Source: Streptomyces sp. 378
Lineage (GTDB): Bacteria > Actinomycetota > Actinomycetes > Streptomycetales > Streptomycetaceae
Direction of reading: 5' to 3'
DNA: 64,000 nucleotides
Assembly: GCF_030124145.1 (NCBI RefSeq)
Contig: NZ_JASKMS010000011.1
Location: 62,001 to 126,000, forward strand
The notes under the pieces were generated by a model. That model worked only from the letters and a program-made list of their open reading frames with translations. It did not search any database and was not told the DNA's origin. The translations under genes were made by a program, and so were the position numbers. Every line of letters begins with the position of its first letter. Within the stretch, counting starts at the first letter, position 1. This document shows positions 7,852 through 16,247 of this stretch, piece after piece.

Positions 7852-8111
7852 GGTGTTGTCCCGTTGCCTGTTCCCGCGCTGCCGCGCGAAGCGATCTCCA
7901 ACCGGTCGAGGAGATCGTCCTCGAGACGGTCGAACTCCTCCTCCGTGATCTCTCCGGCCTCCATCTGCTCCTCAAGGCGGGCCAGTTCGGCCCGGATCGT
8001 GGCGGGGTCGTAGTAGATCCGCTCGGCCTCCTGGACTACCTGCTTGATGGCCCAGGCGCTGCCGCGTACCGGTGCGAACGGCAGCAGCAGCACCTCAGAG
8101 ATCAGGCCCAC
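7848..8111 (-). CDS. gvpG: Gas vesicle protein GvpG
   Basis: An 87-residue protein: VGLISEVLLLPFAPVRGSAW, then IKQVVQEAERIYYDPATIRAELARLEEQMEAGEITEEEFDRLEDDLLDRL. The LLLPFAPVRG N-terminus and the short-helix RLEEQMEAGEITEEEFDRLE module are typical of GvpG, an accessory assembly protein. The best start is the GTG at 8109-8111, just after the gvpF stop (8116-8118); no ATG fits the family length. It is translationally coupled with gvpY downstream (ATGA overlap). Confidence 0.9.
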   Translation of the reverse strand: MGLISEVLLLPFAPVRGSAWAIKQVVQEAERIYYDPATIRAELARLEEQMEAGEITEEEFDRLEDDLLDRLEIASRGSAGTGNGTTP

Positions 8112-8115
8112 GTCA

Positions 8116-8889
8116 TCACCCCGCTCCGGTGTCCGTTCCGCTCGCCACCGTGCCCGCGGGCTCGACCGGGCCGGGCTCGACGAAGCTGTACGGCGGCAGC
8201 GGGCCGTTGACCCGCACCTCCAGGTGCGGCATGTCCTTGCGGACCTGCTCGACCGCGGCCAGGAAGGACTCGGCCGAATCCCTGTCCACCAGGAACGACA
8301 CATTGGCCAGCCAGCCGGTGGACTCCGGGCCCACGCTCATGTCGTCGGCGGCCCCTTCCAGGGCGCGCCGCACCGCGGCGCCGTCGTCCGACTCCTTGGC
8401 CTTGACCGCGGCGGCGACCATCTCGCCGAGCCGGATCTTGTCGTCGTAACTGCCGCCGCCGGCCTGCCGGTTGGCCTCCGCGAGCCCGCGAATGTCGGGG
8501 CTCTCGGCCATCACCTGGTGCAGGACGGCCTCTTCGACGTGGTTGGCCTTGACGTTGTACTCGACCCGGTTGTCCAGCGCCCGCAGCCGCTCCTTGTAGT
8601 GCTCGGCGCGCTCGGCGAGCACCGCGGTGATGGAGTTGTCGTCCGGAGCGACACTGCCGAACCGCATGGGCAGCACGCACCCGGCCGCACCGGCCTCGCT
8701 GAGCACGTTCTGGTGGGCGAGCAGTTCCTTCCGCTTGGGCCGCAGCCCGTCGGGCGCCTCACTGACGACCGCCGCGAGGTCACCTTCGCGCAGGATGCGC
8801 ACCGGGCGCGGCGGGTCGCCGACGCCACTCATGCCCTCGGGCAGCCCGGGGTGCGAACCGGCGGCGATGCCGTAGACGTACGTGCTCAC
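8116..8889 (-). CDS. gvpF: Gas vesicle protein GvpF (GvpL/GvpF family)
   Basis: A 257-residue GvpL/F-type protein beginning MSTYVYGIAAGSHPGLPEG. It shows the YVYGI strand, GDLAAVVSEAPDGLRPKRKELLAHQNVLSEA, VLPMRFGSVAPDDNSI and a C-terminal NVSFLVDRDSAESFLAAVEQV followed by LEVRVNGPLPPYSFV. GvpF contacts GvpA and sits at the shell surface in studied systems. The GTG start overlaps the gvpA stop by 4 nt. The C-terminal 25 residues are a Pro/Gly/Thr tail not seen in GvpL of this cluster. Confidence 0.92.
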   Translation of the reverse strand: MSTYVYGIAAGSHPGLPEGMSGVGDPPRPVRILREGDLAAVVSEAPDGLRPKRKELLAHQNVLSEAGAAGCVLPMRFGSVAPDDNSITAVLAERAEHYKERLRALDNRVEYNVKANHVEEAVLHQVMAESPDIRGLAEANRQAGGGSYDDKIRLGEMVAAAVKAKESDDGAAVRRALEGAADDMSVGPESTGWLANVSFLVDRDSAESFLAAVEQVRKDMPHLEVRVNGPLPPYSFVEPGPVEPAGTVASGTDTGAG

Positions 8890-9320
8890 TCCTGCTCCTC
8901 CTTACGGCGGGACGACGTGCTCTTGCGGGCTCGCGGACGAGACTCGGTCTCCCGCTCGGAGTCTTCGCTCCGCCCCTGCTTGAAGGCGTCGGAGATGGTC
9001 TCGGCGGCACCGGACAGCGCCCCCTTCGACTTGCCGCGGGCGCCGGACTCGGTCATCTCGCCGACCAGATCGGGCAGGCCCGGGTCCTTGCGCGGCCCGG
9101 CCTCCAGGTCGAGCCGGTTGCACGCCTCGGCGAAGCGGAGGTAGGTGTCGACGCTGGCGACGACGACGCGGACGTCGATCTTGAGGATCTCGATGCCGAC
9201 CAGGGAGACACGCACGAATGCGTCGATGACGAGCCCCCTGTCCAGGACGAGCTCAAGCACGTCATAGAGACCGCTGCTGCCGCCTCCGCCGCCGGACTGC
9301 TGTGCCGGTACGACTGTCAT
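8886..9320 (-). CDS. gvpA: Gas vesicle structural protein GvpA with long C-terminal extension
   Basis: A 144-residue shell protein. The GvpA core occupies residues 14-80: SSGLYDVLELVLDRGLVID, AFVRVSLVGIEILKIDVRVVVASVDTYLRFAEACNRLDLE. Two amphipathic strands and flanking helices form the ribs of the vesicle wall. Unlike the classical 70-residue GvpA, it has a 60-residue basic and Ser/Glu-rich C-terminal tail (ESRPRARKSTSSRRKEEQE), as in other streptomycete copies. It is the second gene of the operon and starts 49 nt after gvpO ends; the others overlap or nearly abut. Whether real vesicles form in this filamentous organism is unknown. Confidence 0.93.
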   Translation of the reverse strand: MTVVPAQQSGGGGGSSGLYDVLELVLDRGLVIDAFVRVSLVGIEILKIDVRVVVASVDTYLRFAEACNRLDLEAGPRKDPGLPDLVGEMTESGARGKSKGALSGAAETISDAFKQGRSEDSERETESRPRARKSTSSRRKEEQE

Positions 9321-9368
9321 GCGGGGTGTTCCTCCTCGTGTGTGTGGGTGCGGGTCCGGTCAGGGGGC

Positions 9369-9734
9369 CTAGCCGCCCCTGCGCGCGTCGGACCGACCTC
9401 GTTCATAGCGGCGCACGCGCCGGTAACCGGTGAGCTGCCCGTCGGGATCGAGTTCCACCTGGTAGCTCGCCATCAGGCTCATCGTGTCGGGTACGCGCTC
9501 GAGTTCGAGAACCTCGACCTCCAGCGCCCAACCCGCCTCTGTCTGCTCGAAGGACGACACGGACTCGGCTTCCATCCCGGTGAGCTCGGCGAGCTGGCCG
9601 CGCGCCTGACGCAGCACCTCCATCGGGCTGGGCCGCTTCCGGGCCGTTCGGTCGTCGTTCGTCTCGCTCGAGTTCTCTGAGTCCTGTGACTTCTGTGAAC
9701 TCTGCGACTCTCGCGTGTTGTTTGTGTTCGACAT
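9369..9734 (-). CDS. gvpO: Gas vesicle protein GvpO
   Basis: A 121-residue protein, first gene of the operon. The first 35 residues are a Ser/Thr/Asn/Gln-rich disordered leader (SNTNNTRESQSSQKSQDSEN). The GvpO domain follows: PSPMEVLRQARGQLAELTGMEAESVSSFEQTEAGWALEVEVLELERVPDTMSLMASYQVELDPDGQLTGYRRVRRYERG. GvpO is required for vesicle formation in haloarchaea and is common in actinobacterial clusters. The chosen ATG (9732-9734) follows GGGGGAGGTGGCC, a near-perfect ribosome-binding site, and gives the family start; a longer frame to 9791 lacks one. The operon promoter should lie in 9735-9825. Confidence 0.9.
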   Translation of the reverse strand: MSNTNNTRESQSSQKSQDSENSSETNDDRTARKRPSPMEVLRQARGQLAELTGMEAESVSSFEQTEAGWALEVEVLELERVPDTMSLMASYQVELDPDGQLTGYRRVRRYERGRSDARRGG

Positions 9735-9825
9735 GGCCACCTCCCCCTCCGTCTGGCCGCAACCTTGTTCGCCAAACCTCTCCGAACGCATGCATCCGCC
9801 ACCCGCCGGGCCGGGGACGGGCGGT

Positions 9826-10755
9826 TCAGCCGCGCAGGGCGTTCAGCCGCCGCCGGGCCGGTCCCAGCGCCCGGCCCCGATTCAGCAGGCCTGACCAGGG
9901 ATTGGTGCGGGCCTGCTCGACGGCGTCGGCGATGGTCCAGCGGCGGGCGTGCAGCTCCGGATCGTCGAGCCGGCCCCACGTGAGAGGGGTGGCCACCGGC
10001 GCGCCCGGGCGGGGCCGCACCGTGTAGGGCGCGACGGCGGTCTGGGCGTAGGCGTTGCGCTGGATGTCGAGGTAGAGCCGCTCGCCGCGGTCCTTCTTGC
10101 GGGCGGCGGTGGTGAGCCGGTCGGGGTGCGCGGCGGCGAGCAGGTCGGCGACGTCCCGGGCGAAGCCGCGCGCCTCGTCGAAGTCGTGCCGTCCGTTCAG
10201 GGGCACGATCACGTGCAGCCCGCGCGAGCCGGTGGTCATCGGCGCCGAGGGCAGCTCCAGCTCGTCGAGCAGCTCCCCGAGCAGCCGGGCGGCCTTGCGC
10301 ACGGCCTCGAAGTCGTCCCCCGACGGATCGAGGTCGAAGACCAGCCGGTCGGGGTGGTCCACGCCGCCGGCCCGGGACAGCCAGCGGTGCAGGGTGATGC
10401 TCGCCTGGTCGGCCAGGTAGACGAGGGTGGCCGTGTCGTCACAGACGGTGTGCCGGACGATGCCGCCCTCCTTGGCCACCTCTGCGCGGGGGATCCACTC
10501 CGGGTAGTGCTCCGGGGTGTTCTTCTGCATGAACGTCGGTCCGTCGATGCCGTCCGGACGCCGTTCCAGCATCAGCGGGCGGCCACGCAGATGCGGCAGC
10601 ATGAAGGGCGCGACGGCACGGTAGTAGTCCACCAGGTCGCCCTTGGTGTACTCCTTGGCGTCGCCGCCGCCGGGGAAGAGCACCTTGTCCGGCCGGTGCA
10701 CCTCCACCGTGCGGCGGCCCGCCCGCACCCTGCGCGTACCGTCGCCGCCGCTCAC
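9826..10755 (-). CDS. ligD: LigD-type NHEJ polymerase/primase domain protein
   Basis: A 309-residue stand-alone polymerase domain of the bacterial LigD family (archaeo-eukaryotic primase fold). Visible motifs are VHRPDKVLFPGGGD at the start, FMQKNTPEHYPEWI, the metal-binding pair in VFDLDPSGDDF (Asp141 and Asp143), SRGLHVIVPL (about 175-184), and LYLDIQRNAYAQTAVAPYTVRPRPGAPVATPLTWGRL. In non-homologous end joining this domain fills gaps and adds ribonucleotides. No ligase or phosphoesterase domain is attached, and no ku gene is nearby. GTG start overlapping the transketolase stop by 4 nt suggests cotranscription. Confidence 0.9.
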   Translation of the reverse strand: MSGGDGTRRVRAGRRTVEVHRPDKVLFPGGGDAKEYTKGDLVDYYRAVAPFMLPHLRGRPLMLERRPDGIDGPTFMQKNTPEHYPEWIPRAEVAKEGGIVRHTVCDDTATLVYLADQASITLHRWLSRAGGVDHPDRLVFDLDPSGDDFEAVRKAARLLGELLDELELPSAPMTTGSRGLHVIVPLNGRHDFDEARGFARDVADLLAAAHPDRLTTAARKKDRGERLYLDIQRNAYAQTAVAPYTVRPRPGAPVATPLTWGRLDDPELHARRWTIADAVEQARTNPWSGLLNRGRALGPARRRLNALRG

Positions 10756-12599
10756 CGCACGACCGCTTCCTCCACCAACAGCCGTCCGGCCGCCGCGATG
10801 GACTCCGCGTCGATGCCCGAGGCGCGCAGCTGCTCCTCCGGGGACGCCGAGCCCGGCATCGTGCGCACGCCGAGCCGCACCAGGCGTGGTACGGGACGCC
10901 CGTCGGTGAAGGCGTCGAGGACCGCGTCCCCGATGCCGCCCTCGGGGTGATGGTCCTCGACGGTCACCAGGCAGCCGGTCTCCTCGGCGGCCCGGCGCAG
11001 GGTGGCCCGGTCGACGGGCTTCACGGAGTACAGGTCGATCACCCGCACGGCGATGCCCTCCTGCTCCAGGGCCTCGGCGGCGGCCAGTGCCTCGTGCACG
11101 GTGACGCCCGCCGTGACGAGGGTCAGCCGGTCCTGGCCGGAGGAGCGCAACACCTTGCTGCCGCCGACCGGGAAGTCCTCGTCGGGGCCGTAGATCACGG
11201 GGCTCTCACCGCGCGAGGTGCGCAGGTAGCGGACGCCCTCCAGGCCGGCCATCGCGCCGACCAGGCGTGCGGTCTGGTTGGCGTCGCACGGGTACAGCAC
11301 GGTCGAGCCGTGCACCGCCCGCATCATCGCCAGGTCCTCCAGGCCCATCTGGCTGGGCCCGTCCTCGCCGATGGCGACGCCCGCGTGCGAGCCGACGAGG
11401 TTGATGCCGGAGCCGCTGACGGACGCCATCCGGATGAAGTCGTGGGCGCGGGTCAGGAACGCCGCGAACGTCGCGGCGTACGGCACCCAGCCGCGGGACG
11501 CGAGACCGACCGCCGAGGCGACGAGCTGCTGCTCGGCGATGTAGCACTCGAAGTAGCGCTCCGGGTGCTCCTTGGCGAAGAACTCGGCGCGGGTGGAGTC
11601 GCCGACCTCGCCGTCCAGGGCGACGATGTCGCCGCGGCCGGTGCCGAGGGCGGTCAGCGCCTCACCGAAGGCGTTGCGGGTGGCGACCTCCTCGCCCTTG
11701 TCCCACCTCGGGAGCTCGAAGTCGCCGGTGTGGACGGAGTGCAGCATGCGGGCGGTGGGCGGCTCCTGCACCCGGACGCGGAGGTCGCGCGGGCCGCCGA
11801 GTGCGGTGATCGCCTCCTCGGCCTCCGGCAGCGGCTTGCCGTGCAGGCCCTCGCGGTCCTGGACGGCCTCGACGCCCTTGCCCTTCAGTGTGCGGGCGAG
11901 GATCGCGGTGGGCTGGCCCTTCGTGGACGCGGCCTCTCCGTAGGCGCGGTCCACGGCGTCCACGTCGTGGCCGTCGACCTCGATGGTGTGCCAGTCGAAG
12001 GCCTGGAAGCGGCGGGCGTAGGCGTCCAGGTCGTGGCCGTGCCGGGTGGGGCCGCGCTGGCCGAGGCGGTTGACGTCGACGATCACGGTGAGGTTGTCCA
12101 GGTGCTCGTACCCGGCGTGCTCGGCGGCCTCCCAGACGGACCCCTCGGCCAGCTCGCTGTCGCCGCACAGCACCCAGGTGCGGTAGCCGGTGCGGTCGAG
12201 CCGCTTGCCGGCCAGCGCGATGCCGACCCCGACGGGCAGGCCCTGCCCGAGCGAGCCGGTGGCGGTCTCGACCCACGGCAGACGCTGCGGGGTGGGGTGC
12301 CCCTCAAGGCGGCTGCCCAGCTTGCGGAAGGTGAGCAGTTCCTCGTCGTCGATGGCGCCGGCCGCCTTGTAGGCGGAGTAGAGCAGCGGGGAGGCGTGGC
12401 CCTTGGACAGGACGAAGCGGTCGTTGCCCGGGTGGGCGGGGCGGTCGAAGTCGTAGCGGAAGTGGTGTGCGAACAGGACGGCCACCAGATCGGCGGCGGA
12501 CATCGAGGACGTCGGGTGCCCGGATCCCGCCGCGGCGGCGGCGCGGACGCTGTCCACCCGCAGCTGCTGTCCGAGGTCGGTGAGTTCACCGGTGTTCAT
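10752..12599 (-). CDS. tkt: Transketolase
   Basis: A 615-residue TPP-dependent transketolase. N-terminal GSGHPTSSMSAADL (25-38), FVLSKGHASPLLYSA, and the TPP/Mg motif GDSELAEGSVWEAAEHAGYEHLDNLTVIVDVN (146-177) are present. The pyrimidine domain has FECYIAEQQLVASAVGLASRG, and GSHAGVAIGEDGPSQMGLEDLAMMRAVHGSTVLYPCDA is characteristic. The C-terminal domain runs to the end (VEDHHPEGGIGDAVLDAF). It moves two-carbon units in the pentose phosphate pathway. It is about 80 residues shorter than TktA of E. coli, resembling the shorter two-subunit-like actinobacterial form. ATG start overlaps the NADH dehydrogenase stop (ATGA), so it is translated from that mRNA. Confidence 0.92.
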   Translation of the reverse strand: MNTGELTDLGQQLRVDSVRAAAAAGSGHPTSSMSAADLVAVLFAHHFRYDFDRPAHPGNDRFVLSKGHASPLLYSAYKAAGAIDDEELLTFRKLGSRLEGHPTPQRLPWVETATGSLGQGLPVGVGIALAGKRLDRTGYRTWVLCGDSELAEGSVWEAAEHAGYEHLDNLTVIVDVNRLGQRGPTRHGHDLDAYARRFQAFDWHTIEVDGHDVDAVDRAYGEAASTKGQPTAILARTLKGKGVEAVQDREGLHGKPLPEAEEAITALGGPRDLRVRVQEPPTARMLHSVHTGDFELPRWDKGEEVATRNAFGEALTALGTGRGDIVALDGEVGDSTRAEFFAKEHPERYFECYIAEQQLVASAVGLASRGWVPYAATFAAFLTRAHDFIRMASVSGSGINLVGSHAGVAIGEDGPSQMGLEDLAMMRAVHGSTVLYPCDANQTARLVGAMAGLEGVRYLRTSRGESPVIYGPDEDFPVGGSKVLRSSGQDRLTLVTAGVTVHEALAAAEALEQEGIAVRVIDLYSVKPVDRATLRRAAEETGCLVTVEDHHPEGGIGDAVLDAFTDGRPVPRLVRLGVRTMPGSASPEEQLRASGIDAESIAAAGRLLVEEAVVR

Positions 12600-14992
12600 G
12601 AGTCTCCTTTCCCGGAGTCGTCCGGGGCGTCGGTTCGTTTGACGGGGCCGGGGGCGGGGTCACCCGCGGGTGGCCGACCTGGCGCGGGTGCCGGGGCGGG
12701 TTGGTTCCTGGCGGGCTCACCACCGGGCTGATTCTTGGCGGGCTCACCACCAGGCTGGTTCCTGGCGGGCTCACCACCAGGCTGATTCCTGGCGGGCTCA
12801 CCACCAGGCTGATTCTTGGCGGGCTCACCACCCCGCTGATTCCTGGCGGGCTCACCACCAGGCTGGCTCTCGGCGGGCTCACCACCAGGCTGATTCCTGG
12901 CGGGCTCACCACCCGGCTGATTCTCGGCGGGCTCACCACCCGGCTGATTCTTGGCAGGCTCACCACCCGGCTGATTCTTGGCGGGCTCACCACCAGGCTG
13001 GCTCTCGGCGGGCTCACCACCCGGCTGATTCTTGGCAGGCTCACCACCAGGCTGGCTCTCGGCGGGCTCACCACCCGGCTGATTCTTGGCAGGCTCACCA
13101 CCAGGCTGGCTCTTGGCGGGCTCACCACCCGGCTGATTCTTGGCAGGCTCACCACCAGGCTGATTCTTGGCGGGCTCACCACCCGGCTGATTCTTGGCAG
13201 GCTCACCACCCGGCTGATTCTTGGCGGGCTCACCACCCGGCTGATTCTTGGCAGGCTCACCACCCGGCTGGCTCTCGGCGGGCTCACCACCCGGCTGGCT
13301 CTCGGCGGGCTCACCACCCGGCTGCTTCTCGGCGGGCTCACCACCCGGCTGGTTCCTGGCGGGCTCACCACCGGGCTGATTCTTGGCGGGCTCACCACCG
13401 GGCTGACCCTTGGCGGGCTCACCACCCGGCTGACCCTTGGCCGGCTCAGCGCGCGGCCGGTCTGCTGCCGGGCGGCCCTTGGGGGTGTCGGACTCGGACC
13501 GGGGTTCCGCGGCCCCGGATCCGGGCCGTACCTGCGTCGCCCCGGATCCGGGCTGCCCCTTCGCGGGCTCCTCCCGGGGAACGGCCCGGCCGGGCCGTTC
13601 CCCGCCGGTACCCCCGTCGTCCGTGTCGGCCGCGAGCGCCGCCCCCGGCCCGGACCGGGCGTTCGCCTCCTGCCGCTCACCGGGGCCGCCCGGCACGCGG
13701 GCCACCTCCGGGGACGACGTGTCCAGCGGCACCGACCAGGACCGTATGAGCCCCAACTGCACGGCTTGGCGCGGCAGTACGGCGTCCAGCAGCCAGTCCG
13801 CCGCGACCCGGACCCGGTTCCCGGGCATCGCGGCGAGATGGTAGCCCCGTGTCACCGCACCGGCGGGCACACCGGAGAGGGTCACACCCAGCGGGTTGGC
13901 GGCGGCCTTCGCCCCACCCAGGTCGACGACGAACCCCAGATCGCGGTGGCGGTACGGCTTGTGCGCACCGCCCAGCCCGAGCGACGCAGCGACGTTCTCC
14001 GCCGCGACCTTGCCGTGCCGCCAGGCGTGCTGCGCGGTCATCGGCGTATAGCTCCCCGGATGCTCCAGATCGGGTACCGCGGCGATGTCACCGCACGCGA
14101 ACAGCTCCGGCCGGCCCGGCACCCTCAGGTGCGGATCGACGAGCAGCCGTCCCTTCTCCTGGGGCAGTCCGAGGGACTCCACCAGCGGGTCGGGACGCAC
14201 GCCCACGCACCACACCAGGGTCCGGGTCGCGACGAACTCGCCGTCGGTCAGCACAACCCCCTCGGATGTGGCCTCCTTGACGGAGGTCCCCATCCGGACG
14301 TCCACACCCCGCTGACGCAGGACCCGGTCGGCGGTGGCGGAAAGCTTCTCGTCCATCTCGGGCAGCACCCGCGGCGCCACGTCCAGCAGCATCCAGCGCG
14401 GCCGCATGCCCTGCCGCAGAGGGTGCTTGCGCACCTGCGCATCGGTGAACATCTGGCCGTGCGCGGCGACCTCGGTCCCTGTGTATCCGGCGCCCACGAC
14501 GACGAAGGTGCACCGTGCGGCGCACGTTTCGGGGTCGTCGTCGGAAGCCGCGAGCTCCACCTGCCGGGTCACGTGATCGCGCAGGTACAGCGCCTCGGGC
14601 AGCCCGCGGAACCCGTGCGCGTGCTCGGCGACACCGGGGATGGGCAGCAGCTTGTTGACGCTGCCCGCGGCGAGCACCAGCCGGTCGTAGGAGAGGGTGC
14701 CATCGCCGCCCTCGGGGCCGGTGTAGTGCAGTGTGCGGTCGTCGAGGTCGATCCGGTCGGCCTCACCGAGTACGAGCCGTACGTTCGGCAGCGAGTCCGA
14801 GAGGGAGACGGTGACCCGACGCGGCTCCAGGATGCCGGCGGCGACCTGGGGCAGCAGGGGCAGGTACAGGAAGTAGTCGGTCGGGTTCAACAGGGTGATG
14901 TGGGCCCGGCCCCGGGTGATCCGGGACAGGGTGCGGGCCGTGCGGTATCCGGCGAAGCCGGCACCGACGATCAGGATGCGGGGTCGACTCAC
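12596..14992 (-). CDS. Type II NADH dehydrogenase with a 28-copy nonapeptide repeat tail
   Basis: A 798-residue protein. Residues 1-440 are a normal NDH-2/FAD-dependent pyridine nucleotide-disulphide oxidoreductase: FAD motif VGAGFAGYRTARTL (6-19), YDRLVLAAGSVN, second Rossmann motif FVVVGAGYTGTEVAAHGQMF, TRTLVWCVGVRPDP, and FACGDIAAVPDL with MTAQHAWRHG. It should oxidise NADH and reduce quinone at the membrane surface. Residues about 450-515 are a Pro/Gly/Arg linker, and residues 516-767 are 28 uninterrupted 9-residue repeats of EPAxxQPGG, then a Pro-rich end. I chose the GTG at 14990-14992, preceded by GGAGG about 9 nt upstream. The frame stays open upstream to 15994 but there lies antisense to the next gene. 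The tail has no known counterpart I can name. Confidence 0.88.
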   Translation of the reverse strand: MSRPRILIVGAGFAGYRTARTLSRITRGRAHITLLNPTDYFLYLPLLPQVAAGILEPRRVTVSLSDSLPNVRLVLGEADRIDLDDRTLHYTGPEGGDGTLSYDRLVLAAGSVNKLLPIPGVAEHAHGFRGLPEALYLRDHVTRQVELAASDDDPETCAARCTFVVVGAGYTGTEVAAHGQMFTDAQVRKHPLRQGMRPRWMLLDVAPRVLPEMDEKLSATADRVLRQRGVDVRMGTSVKEATSEGVVLTDGEFVATRTLVWCVGVRPDPLVESLGLPQEKGRLLVDPHLRVPGRPELFACGDIAAVPDLEHPGSYTPMTAQHAWRHGKVAAENVAASLGLGGAHKPYRHRDLGFVVDLGGAKAAANPLGVTLSGVPAGAVTRGYHLAAMPGNRVRVAADWLLDAVLPRQAVQLGLIRSWSVPLDTSSPEVARVPGGPGERQEANARSGPGAALAADTDDGGTGGERPGRAVPREEPAKGQPGSGATQVRPGSGAAEPRSESDTPKGRPAADRPRAEPAKGQPGGEPAKGQPGGEPAKNQPGGEPARNQPGGEPAEKQPGGEPAESQPGGEPAESQPGGEPAKNQPGGEPAKNQPGGEPAKNQPGGEPAKNQPGGEPAKNQPGGEPAKSQPGGEPAKNQPGGEPAESQPGGEPAKNQPGGEPAESQPGGEPAKNQPGGEPAKNQPGGEPAENQPGGEPARNQPGGEPAESQPGGEPARNQRGGEPAKNQPGGEPARNQPGGEPARNQPGGEPAKNQPGGEPARNQPAPAPAPGRPPAGDPAPGPVKRTDAPDDSGKGDS
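12692..13447. repeat. Minisatellite: 28 tandem copies of a 27-bp unit
   Basis: Exactly 756 bp (28 x 27) of head-to-tail repeats inside the NADH dehydrogenase gene, each encoding EPA-xx-QPGG on the minus strand. The variable pair is KN, RN, ES, KG, EN, EK or KS; copy 23 has Arg for Pro, and the last copy ends PAP. Plus-strand units read CACCACCCGGCTGATTCTTG plus GCGGGCT with a few alternative bases at fixed positions. The lack of any frame-breaking indel across 28 copies argues that the reading frame is under selection. Expect length variation between strains and assembly collapse. Confidence 0.97.
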
Positions 14993-15163
14993 AGTCGCTC
15001 GCCTCCGGCGCTGTCGCGTGGCTCGGGCAGCTTTCCGCGTCCCCCTGGCCCGGTCGCCCAAACGTCGGCCGGGCCCCGCTCGCCCCGACGCCGCCGGTTT
15101 CCGGCCCCGCGCCCGGGTACCCGGTGCGGGATACGGACCGCCGATGTCGCGGAGGCACTCCCC

Positions 15164-16126
15164 ATGCCCGAGTACGGTTACTTCCTCTCGTGCGAGCAGT
15201 ACGGACCGGCCGAGCTGATCGAGCAGGCGCGGATGGCCGAACAGGCCGGATTCCAGGCGCTGTGGATCTCGGACCACTACCACCCGTGGAACGACGAGCA
15301 GGGCCAGAGCCCGTTCGTGTGGTCGGTGATCGGCGCGCTGTCGCAGGCGGTGTCCCTGCCGATCGAGACGGCGGTGACCTGCCCGACCGTGCGCATGCAT
15401 CCGGCGGTGGTGGCGCAGGCCGCGGCGACCAGCGCGGTGATGACGAACAACCGCTTCCGGCTCGGTGTCGGCTCCGGCGAGGCGCTCAACGAGCACATCC
15501 TGGGCGACCACTGGCCGCCGGCCCATGTCCGGCTGGAGATGCTGGAGGAGGCCATCCAGGTGATGCGCCGGCTGTTCACCGGCGAGGAGGTCAACCACCA
15601 CGGCCCGCACTACACGGTGGAGAACGCACGTCTGTACACCGTCCCGGACGAGCCGATCCCGATCGACATCTCCGGCTTCGGCCCGGCGGCGACCCAGCTC
15701 GCCTCCCGCGTCGGCGACGGGTACATCACGGTGATGCCCGACGAGACGATGGTGGAGCAGTACCGCAAGGGCGGTGGCGGCGGAAAGCTGGTCAGCGGCG
15801 GCACCAAGGTCTGCTACGGCACCGACAAGGACGAGGCCGTGCGGACCGTCCACCGGCTCTGGGCGAACGAGCAGCTGCCGGGCGAGCTCGGCCAGGTGCT
15901 GCCCTCCCCCAAGCACTTCGAGCAGGCGCAGCAGCTCGTCACCGAGGACATGGTGCGCGAGAACCGGGTGTGCGGCGACATCGTGGATGAACACGTGGCG
16001 GAGCTGAAGCAGTTCGCGGACGCGGGATTCGACCGGGTGTACGTGAACCAGATCGGCCCCGACCTGCGCGGCTTCTTCGACTTCTATCGCACGAAGGTTC
16101 TGCCGCAGCTCCAGCAGTCCATCTGA
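15164..16126 (+). CDS. F420-dependent LLM-class oxidoreductase (TIGR03557-like)
   Basis: A 320-residue luciferase-like TIM-barrel protein starting MPEYGYFLSCEQYGPAELIEQARMAEQAGFQALWISDHYHPW. The YFLSCEQ start, ISDHYHPWNDEQGQSPFVWSVIGALSQ, TCPTVRMHPAVVAQAAAT and GSGEALNEHILGDHWP are close to the F420-dependent glucose-6-phosphate dehydrogenase-related family (TIGR03557). These enzymes use reduced F420 to act on small organic substrates; the natural substrate here is unknown. ATG at 15164 follows GGAGG with 8-nt spacing. It diverges from the NADH dehydrogenase gene across a 170-bp promoter region. Confidence 0.88.
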   Translation: MPEYGYFLSCEQYGPAELIEQARMAEQAGFQALWISDHYHPWNDEQGQSPFVWSVIGALSQAVSLPIETAVTCPTVRMHPAVVAQAAATSAVMTNNRFRLGVGSGEALNEHILGDHWPPAHVRLEMLEEAIQVMRRLFTGEEVNHHGPHYTVENARLYTVPDEPIPIDISGFGPAATQLASRVGDGYITVMPDETMVEQYRKGGGGGKLVSGGTKVCYGTDKDEAVRTVHRLWANEQLPGELGQVLPSPKHFEQAQQLVTEDMVRENRVCGDIVDEHVAELKQFADAGFDRVYVNQIGPDLRGFFDFYRTKVLPQLQQSI

Positions 16127-16247
16127 CGAGGCGCGTCCTCGCCGAACGCGTCCGCCCGGCCCGGCCCGTGGGCCATGCGTTCACCTCCGAAACCGGGAGG
16201 TGAGAAATCGGGAGGTGAAGGGGTACCGGGTCGCCTAGAGTCGCCGC

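Noticed and set aside
12692..13447. Regular repeats that could suggest a CRISPR array
   Set aside because: Units are directly adjacent with no unique spacers, are 27 bp (nine codons) throughout, and translate in frame as part of the NADH dehydrogenase.
14993..15994. Upstream extension of the NADH dehydrogenase frame
   Set aside because: It is antisense to the F420-dependent oxidoreductase and lies before the FAD-binding motif that begins the family.
12701..16126. Very long plus-strand open frame joining GGLTTRL repeats to the F420-dependent enzyme
   Set aside because: The first part is the antisense of the NADH dehydrogenase gene and its repeats. The enzyme's own ATG at 15164 has a good ribosome-binding site and matches the family start.
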